Shown here piece by piece: positions 13,877-18,369 of a stretch of 18,369 nucleotides of DNA (position 1 is its first letter; each line of letters starts with the position of its first letter). Source of the stretch: Spirochaetota bacterium (lineage in GTDB: Bacteria > Spirochaetota > Leptospiria > Turneriellales > Turneriellaceae). The position numbers and the translations under genes were made by a program. The notes beneath the pieces were generated by a model. It had not been told where the DNA came from. It saw nothing but the letters and a program-made list of their open reading frames with translations, and searched no databases. Location: the NCBI GenBank assembly GCA_963205035.1, contig CAUJII010000164.1, positions 1-18,369 on the forward strand, given 5' to 3'.

Positions 13877-14353
13877 AATTTGCCCCCAGTAAAACTTGTG
13901 TCCCTAAAAAGAAATGACCGTCGTCGATGAAAAATTGCTGCCTGAGCTCCGTAGCAAGCCCCCAGCGCGCGTTGAAATTCAACTGGTAGCGCACGCCCAG
14001 CTCTGCAAGCCCCATGCCGAAATTCTTTTTGTTGTCGACCATGCCGCCCGCATAGCCGCCAGTCGCCAAAACCACGAAGCTGTGGTTGCCGCGCACCCAC
14101 GCGCTGTACGCGATCCCAGCCTGCGCACTGCCCGCCCACGCGGGGATCGTCTCCGCGAGAAACCGCCCTCCATCCAAGAGAGTAACTATTCCAATTTTTG
14201 TAAGAACCCCGTTTTGAATATGCCGTGATACGCTGCGGAAAGATGCAAACCCACTATACCGATTTTTTCCTTAGAAACGACAGTGTCGGCGTAGGGCATG
14301 CCGCCCGAAGCGCCCAAGGTGAAGCTGAAACGCTTTGCAAAACCCCGCAAACG
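13866..14353 (-). pseudogene. Frameshifted, 5'-truncated outer-membrane beta-barrel gene
   Basis: Two minus-strand frames together read as one barrel-like protein. The first, directly after the scoB stop, gives SFTLGASGGMPYADT...IGIVGLHLSAAYHGIF...LQKLE and ends at a TAG (14186-14188). The second continues IVTLLDGGRFLAETIPAWAG... through alternating strands (RYQLNFNARWGLATELRQQ) to the aromatic/hydrophobic end GTQVLLGANYEI (stop at 13866). Adding one base in the A5 run (14195-14199 on the plus strand as T5) joins them as ...LQKIGIVTLLDGG.... The first frame has no signal peptide, because the scoB stop lies immediately upstream. The second frame alone (13866-14177, TTG start, 103 residues) could be called as a small hypothetical gene. 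A sequencing error in the homopolymer would explain the frameshift but not the missing signal peptide. Family unknown. Confidence 0.6.
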
Positions 14354-15010
14354 CTACGCTATTTTCATTTCAGGAATATCGCCGTCAATCACCAGTCGAC
14401 CTGCCGTCGAATTTTTGACCTCGTCGACACTGACTCCAGGGGCTCTTTCAAGAAGCTTGAAACCTTGCGGCGTAACTTCAAGCACCGCCAGTTCGGTAAC
14501 AATTTTTTTTACACACCGCACCCCGGTCAAGGGTAGCGTGCACTTGCTTAATAATTTCGATTCATTCGCTTTATTCACATGCTGCATCGCTACGATGATA
14601 TTTTTGGCCGACGCGACTAAATCCATCGCACCTCCCATACCCTTCACCATCTTACCGGGAATTTTCCAGTTCGCAATATCGCCGTTATCGGCAACTTCCA
14701 TCGCGCCCAAAATAGTCAGGTCTACTTTACGTGCGCGGATCATGCCAAAGCTCATTGCCGAATCAAAGAGAGCCGACCCCGGCAGGGTTGTGATGGTCTG
14801 TTTGCCCGCGTTGATAAAATCGGCGTCTTCTTCGCCTTCGAAGGGGAAAGGGCCCATTCCTAATAAACCATTCTCCGATTGCAAAACAACATTCATACCT
14901 GCGGGAATATAATTGGAAACCAAGGTGGGTATACCGATGCCCAAATTGACATAGTAGCCATCCAGAATTTCTCTGGCGATGCGTTTTGCAATTCCAATTT
15001 TATCGAGCAT
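14354..15010 (-). CDS. scoB: 3-oxoacid CoA-transferase, subunit B
   Basis: A 218-residue beta subunit with the family signature [11 protein letters not shown] (44-54); Glu46 is the catalytic glutamate that forms the glutamyl-CoA thioester. [15 protein letters not shown] and [21 protein letters not shown] are also typical. With ScoA it transfers CoA from succinyl-CoA (or acetyl-CoA) to acetoacetate or a related 3-oxoacid, feeding ketone body, butyrate or branched-chain catabolism; substrate choice cannot be read from the sequence. The ATG overlaps the scoA stop (TAATG). The C-terminus has a normal length and ending, so the gene is intact although the gene after it is broken. Confidence 0.95.
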   Translation of the reverse strand: MLDKIGIAKRIAREILDGYYVNLGIGIPTLVSNYIPAGMNVVLQSENGLLGMGPFPFEGEEDADFINAGKQTITTLPGSALFDSAMSFGMIRARKVDLTILGAMEVADNGDIANWKIPGKMVKGMGGAMDLVASAKNIIVAMQHVNKANESKLLSKCTLPLTGVRCVKKIVTELAVLEVTPQGFKLLERAPGVSVDEVKNSTAGRLVIDGDIPEMKIA

Positions 15011-15717
15011 TATCTTGGCCTCGTCGTTCTTTGTTCAATACGTTTCGCGTAGTTAGTCCCCTGAAATATCCGATGCACATAGATGCCGGGCGTGTGGATA
15101 TTGTTGGGATCAAGCGCGCCTGCTGGCACAAGTTCTTCTACCTCTGCGATGGTAATTTTGCCGGCCATCGCCATCACGGGGTTAAAATTTCGCGCGGTGC
15201 CACGATAGACCAGATTACCGTGCGTGTCGCCTTTCCAGGCCTTGACTAAAGCAAAATCGGGATTGAATGCGTACTCCATCAGAAACTCTTTTTCGACGCC
15301 ATCGACCATAAATTTCCGCGTTTCTTTTCCTTGAGCGACCTCGGTTCCGACCCCTGCTGGCGTAAAAATTGCGGGCATGCCATAACCGGCGGCAAGGCAC
15401 CGTGTTGCGAGAGTTCCTTGAGGCACCAGTTCGACATCGAGTTCACCGGAAAGGAGTTGCCGTTCAAACTCGGCATTCTCGCCGACATAAGAAGCAATCA
15501 TTTTCTTGACTTGCCGGGTTTTGAGTAAGAGCCCAATACCGAAATCATCGACACCCGCGTTATTAGAAATACACGTTAACCCTTTGATGTTTTTCTTGAC
15601 CAGCGCCGCGATACAGTTTTCGGGAATACCGCAAAGGCCGAAACCACCGATTCCCAGCACCGCATTGTCGGAAATATCGGCGATAGCAGAATCGGCGTTG
15701 GAAACTGTTTTGTTCAT
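15010..15717 (-). CDS. scoA: 3-oxoacid CoA-transferase, subunit A
   Basis: A 235-residue alpha subunit. It carries the CoA-transferase signature [13 protein letters not shown] (24-36) and the family stretches [31 protein letters not shown] and [18 protein letters not shown]. It forms a heterotetramer or heterodimer with ScoB, encoded immediately downstream with a one-base overlap of stop and start. The start at 15717 gives the usual short N-terminal lead-in. The 149 bp upstream (15718-15866) contain no gene I can support. A short inverted repeat, CTATC-ttttca-GATAG, lies 37 bp upstream of the start and might belong to the promoter region. Confidence 0.95.
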   Translation of the reverse strand: MNKTVSNADSAIADISDNAVLGIGGFGLCGIPENCIAALVKKNIKGLTCISNNAGVDDFGIGLLLKTRQVKKMIASYVGENAEFERQLLSGELDVELVPQGTLATRCLAAGYGMPAIFTPAGVGTEVAQGKETRKFMVDGVEKEFLMEYAFNPDFALVKAWKGDTHGNLVYRGTARNFNPVMAMAGKITIAEVEELVPAGALDPNNIHTPGIYVHRIFQGTNYAKRIEQRTTRPR

Positions 15718-15866
15718 GTTGGTAAAAGTATCCTAATTCTTTCTATCTTTTCAGATAGGATTCTTTATCCGCACAATAACATCGGACGTAAAGCCTTTAT
15801 GGAAGGGGGGCACACCGCCTATGAGTATTCAAGTCCGCCATGAAACGTCACGCCGGCGAGAAGCCC

Positions 15867-16109
15867 CTACTTTACTCCGATCTTCTTCAACTCGGTCTTA
15901 GACAGCCCGGTGGCCGAAGAGATGATGTCAACTGAGACGCCGCTTTTATAGAGCAAGATGCGACGAGCGTATTGCAGGTTGCCAAAAATCGATGCGGCGA
16001 AGTTTGCGTGCGGGTGCTTGTTCTCCACGCGGACAGATTCTCTCGACGAGTGATGGGCGCGAGGCTTTTCATTCACCCCACGCGTTGACTTGTCGAAGGG
16101 TCGCAGCAA
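15867..16109 (-). pseudogene. Probable remnant of an Rpn / PD-(D/E)XK transposase-like gene
   Basis: The 80-codon frame ends NLQYARRILLYKSGVSVDIISSATGLSKTELKKIG. This resembles the C-terminus of Rpn-type and PD-(D/E)XK transposase-related proteins (Ar-x-L-L-x-x-G-x-s-x-e-x-I-x-x-x-T-G-L-S-x-x-E-I/L). The preceding HPHANFAASIFGNLQYAR also resembles the N-terminal start of that family (phDkfFk-x-x-F-x-x-x-x-x-A-r). If both matches are right, the nuclease core between them has been deleted. The first 25 codons (FDKSTRG...) look like intergenic repeat DNA rather than protein. Alternatively this is a small hypothetical gene with an HTH-like tail. No ribosome-binding site is evident. Function should be treated as unknown. 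Confidence 0.4.
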
Positions 16110-16175
16110 ACGCGGGGAGTGAGGAGTTTAGGCTTAGAACTCGCTGTAGCGATTAGGTGAGGCCACGGCGCGCTT

Positions 16176-16212
16176 CTTACCTCTGTGTTCCTCCGTGTCC
16201 TCCGTGGCTAAA
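16176..16212. repeat. Short tandem repeat ctctgtgtt / cctccgtgt / cctccgtgg
   Basis: Three imperfect 9-10 bp units in the 131-bp gap between the remnant at 15867 and lolD. The motif resembles a 'ctctgtgtcctctgtgg' intergenic repeat that I recall from several bacterial genomes. Nothing else recognisable lies in 16110-16240. Confidence 0.5.
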
Positions 16213-16240
16213 TCGCTTAAAACAGGAATAAAGTCAAACT

Positions 16241-16942
16241 CTAAACCGGTATGTCGATCTTACCGTCTTTCATCAGCAAGCGACGCGACGCCGCCATCGC
16301 CAACTCATTCTCATGCGTCACAACAATGACGGTCAAGCGGTCTTCGGCTTGCAAAGTGTTCAACACTTCGATGAAGCGCGCGCGGTTGTCGCTGTCGAGG
16401 TTGCCGGTGGGTTCGTCGGCCAAGATGAGCGGAGGATTTTTAACGACCGCACGAGCGACGGCAACGCGCTGGCTTTCCCCACCGGAAATCTGCGATGGGT
16501 AATGTTCTAAACGGTGCGCAAGGCCAATGCGTGTGAGAATTTGCGCCGCTCTTTCACGCGCAATTTTTTTATCGACGCCCTGCACACGCAAGGGCAGCAT
16601 CGTGTTTTCGATGACGGTAAATTCTTGCATCAAATAATGGTTTTGAAAAATAAATCCAATTTTGTCGCGACGAAAAATATCGATTTGATCGGGTCTGACC
16701 TCGGACGTTAGCTCTAAACCGTCGATCACGATTTTTCCCGAATCGGGTTTGTCGAGTGCCCCCAAGAGATTAAGAAGTGTGCTCTTGCCCGCCCCCGACG
16801 AACCTTGAATCGCCACAAATTCGCCGTGCGCGACAGAAAAATCTATTCCCTTGAGCACTTCTGAGCGCACTTCTCCGTCGCGGTATGTCTTGTGTAAGTC
16901 CTTCACAACAAGAATTTTATCCTGCGACGACTCGTTAGTCAC
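16241..16942 (-). CDS. lolD: LolD-type ABC transporter ATPase
   Basis: A 233-residue ABC ATPase with a complete set of motifs: Walker A GSSGAGKST (47-55), Q-loop Gln100 in FIFQNHYLM, signature ISGGESQR (152-159), Walker B LILADEPTGNLD (172-183) and switch His210. The FQxxxLxxxxTxxEN region and PTGNLD place it in the MacB/LolD/FtsE group. With the permease encoded one base upstream it should extract triacylated lipoproteins from the inner membrane for delivery to the outer membrane. The start is GTG; upstream lies the stop of the permease gene, so the two are translationally linked. The substrate is inferred from the permease partner, not from the ATPase itself. Confidence 0.92.
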   Translation of the reverse strand: MTNESSQDKILVVKDLHKTYRDGEVRSEVLKGIDFSVAHGEFVAIQGSSGAGKSTLLNLLGALDKPDSGKIVIDGLELTSEVRPDQIDIFRRDKIGFIFQNHYLMQEFTVIENTMLPLRVQGVDKKIARERAAQILTRIGLAHRLEHYPSQISGGESQRVAVARAVVKNPPLILADEPTGNLDSDNRARFIEVLNTLQAEDRLTVIVVTHENELAMAASRRLLMKDGKIDIPV

Positions 16943-16943
16943 G

Positions 16944-18302
16944 TTAGAACTCCGCCTTACGGATAATGTCGATGGGCTCCAGTCTCGCCGCTTTGCGCGC
17001 CGGTATCACCGACGCAAAAATCGAAAGACCAATCGAGACATACGCCAAGATTCTAAGAAGCGTCCAGTCGATGTTGATCGGCAAGTGGTCAAAATAATAG
17101 ACATCGCGCGGAATAAGTTTGACATCGGTCCAAAAGCTGTGGCTGATATTCTCCGCATAAAATCGGCCTATGGGATTGATAACGTGTTCGATGCCATGCA
17201 AGATATGTTCCAAATTATTCGCGAGACCCACCCCGGCAAAAATTCCCGAGAGAGAACCTAAAACTCCCATCGCCAGACCTGTGACTGCAAAAATAATCAG
17301 GATATGCCTTCGAGAAAACCCTAAAGACTTCATAATGCCGATGTCGCGTCTATGCGCTCGGACGATGTTGAACGTGGCGATGACGATTCCCACCATCGCT
17401 GCGATGATAAAAAGAAAAACGATTACCATCATGATGGTTTTTTCAAGCCTGAGCGCGGCAAAAAAATTACGCTGTTCGTCTTCGATAGTGCGTATCGTGA
17501 AAGGCCATGCTTTCGCAACTTTTCGCCGAATGCGCACGAGATCGTCGGTGTCTTTAACGCGCAAGACTAACTGTTGCACGGCACCGGGCAACGCATAAAG
17601 ACTCTGCGCCGTCTGGAGAGATAAGACGACAACTTTTGTGTCGTAGTTGTAATGCCCTGTTTTGAAGAGTGCAGCAATCTTAAAAGAGCGGATTGACGGA
17701 GTTACTCCTGTTTGCAAACTAAACTGACCTCGCGGCACGATAAGTTCGATAGAGTCGCCGACAGTGAGCCCTAAATTGACGGCCATCTCGCGTCCGATGA
17801 TCGCATAATCGCCCACGGGAATACTGCGTGAAAGAGGTGGTTCGACAATTTCAGGAAAATAGTTCGGAAGGTTGAACATCTTGCCCGTTCTATCGAGCGG
17901 TATGTCAACCCCACGCACAAAGACGTGGTCTAAAAATTTGCGGCGACGAAAAATTGCAGGCGATTGGATGCTCCCCTCGACGGAGACAATGTCACCTTTG
18001 AGGTCTTCGGCAAGCTTCTCCTTCCAAACCTGCCAACCCGTAATCTTCTCGCCCCCCGTGATGCGGTCGACGGTGAGCATGATATGGGGATCGAATTGAA
18101 AAATACTCTTTTTGAGCTGCGCTTGAAAGCCGCCGAAAATAGACATGACGACGACGAGGAGGCTTGTTCCGACAAAGACGCCGACAAACGCCAAGAAAGC
18201 GTTCATGCTCAAGAAGAAACGGCTTTTGCCGCGCGAATACCGGTAGCTAATACCCAAGGCGAGTTTGAGGCGTTCGATGCGGGGGGATGTTTTGCGGGCC
18301 AT
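16944..18302 (-). CDS. lolC: LolC/LolE-family lipoprotein-releasing permease
   Basis: A 452-residue permease. A membrane segment near residues 33-58 (MNAFLAFVGVFVGTSLLVVVMSIFGG) follows a basic N-terminus, then a large periplasmic MacB_PCD-like domain (about 60-275). Three C-terminal FtsX segments follow: MMVIVFLFIIAAMVGIVIA, ILIIFAVTGLAMGVLGSL and ILAYVSIGLSIFASVIP. HRRDIGIMKSLGFS and PARKAARLEPIDIIR are hallmark coupling and terminal motifs of LolC/E. It is longer than E. coli LolC (about 400). Only one permease is seen, so the complex may be a LolC/E homodimer, or the second gene may be elsewhere. AGGGGA upstream supports the ATG at 18302. A tRNA 3' end lies 20 bp upstream with no terminator between. 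Confidence 0.9.
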   Translation of the reverse strand: MARKTSPRIERLKLALGISYRYSRGKSRFFLSMNAFLAFVGVFVGTSLLVVVMSIFGGFQAQLKKSIFQFDPHIMLTVDRITGGEKITGWQVWKEKLAEDLKGDIVSVEGSIQSPAIFRRRKFLDHVFVRGVDIPLDRTGKMFNLPNYFPEIVEPPLSRSIPVGDYAIIGREMAVNLGLTVGDSIELIVPRGQFSLQTGVTPSIRSFKIAALFKTGHYNYDTKVVVLSLQTAQSLYALPGAVQQLVLRVKDTDDLVRIRRKVAKAWPFTIRTIEDEQRNFFAALRLEKTIMMVIVFLFIIAAMVGIVIATFNIVRAHRRDIGIMKSLGFSRRHILIIFAVTGLAMGVLGSLSGIFAGVGLANNLEHILHGIEHVINPIGRFYAENISHSFWTDVKLIPRDVYYFDHLPINIDWTLLRILAYVSIGLSIFASVIPARKAARLEPIDIIRKAEF

Positions 18303-18322
18303 GTTTTCCCCTGGGGGTTCTG

Positions 18323-18369
<47 letters not shown>

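Noticed and set aside
14186..14270. Programmed -1 ribosomal frameshift in the barrel gene
   Set aside because: No X-XXY-YYZ slippery heptamer in frame at the overlap; the first frame also lacks a start and signal peptide. Mutation or sequencing error is simpler.
16241..16942. Missing ATPase for the GldF/GldG-like pair
   Set aside because: It is linked by a one-base gap to a LolC/E permease and has LolD/MacB-type motifs; GldA-like ATPases form a different branch.

Overview
The window is bacterial and reads as a mid-GC (about half G+C) didermic genome. It encodes the lipoprotein machinery of an outer-membrane organism (Lnt, LolC/E-type permease, LolD), two predicted lipoproteins, and a degraded outer-membrane barrel. 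A spirochaete, perhaps of the Leptospirales, is my best guess. This is inferred from the DUF1566 (Lcl_C) lipoprotein, the relaxed lipoboxes and the gene neighbourhood; no 16S or marker comparison was possible.

Left part (1-8510, all minus strand): a compact run reads leftward as aroA-cmk fusion, rpsA, ABC-2 permease (GldF-like), GldG-like auxiliary protein, short-chain dehydrogenase, TlpA-like thioredoxin lipoprotein, then kup, which leaves the window at its left edge. Junctions are mostly overlaps or gaps of 0-8 nt from rpsA to the thioredoxin gene, which points to one transcript from rpsA onward and possibly from aroA-cmk. The run covers aromatic amino acid and CMP metabolism, translation, membrane export of unknown substrate, redox and K+ uptake.

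Middle (8511-10656, plus strand): coaD and lnt overlap by ATGA and diverge from aroA-cmk. A perfect 12-bp inverted repeat lies in the 80-bp divergent gap.

Accessory island (10657-12344): two AT-rich toxin-antitoxin modules (a ParE/RelE-type toxin with a 59-residue antitoxin, and HicB-HicA) lie between three copies of a perfectly self-complementary repeat. Around them is a mosaic of other GC-rich repeats (a 76-bp duplication, 24-bp tandem units, further hairpins). The modules lack clear Shine-Dalgarno sequences and differ in base composition from their neighbours, so they look imported.

Right part (12335-18302, minus strand): scoA-scoB (3-oxoacid CoA-transferase) is followed by a decapitated and frameshifted beta-barrel gene, which overlaps a four-domain DUF1566 lipoprotein gene. 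Further right are a probable nuclease/transposase remnant, a short repeat, and a LolC/E-type permease plus LolD pair. The 3' half of a tRNA with anticodon CAT sits just upstream of the pair at the right edge.

The most unusual structure is the toxin-antitoxin/palindrome array. The other points worth attention are the frameshifted barrel, the ATPase-less GldF/GldG pair coupled to rpsA, and the operator-like palindrome upstream of coaD.
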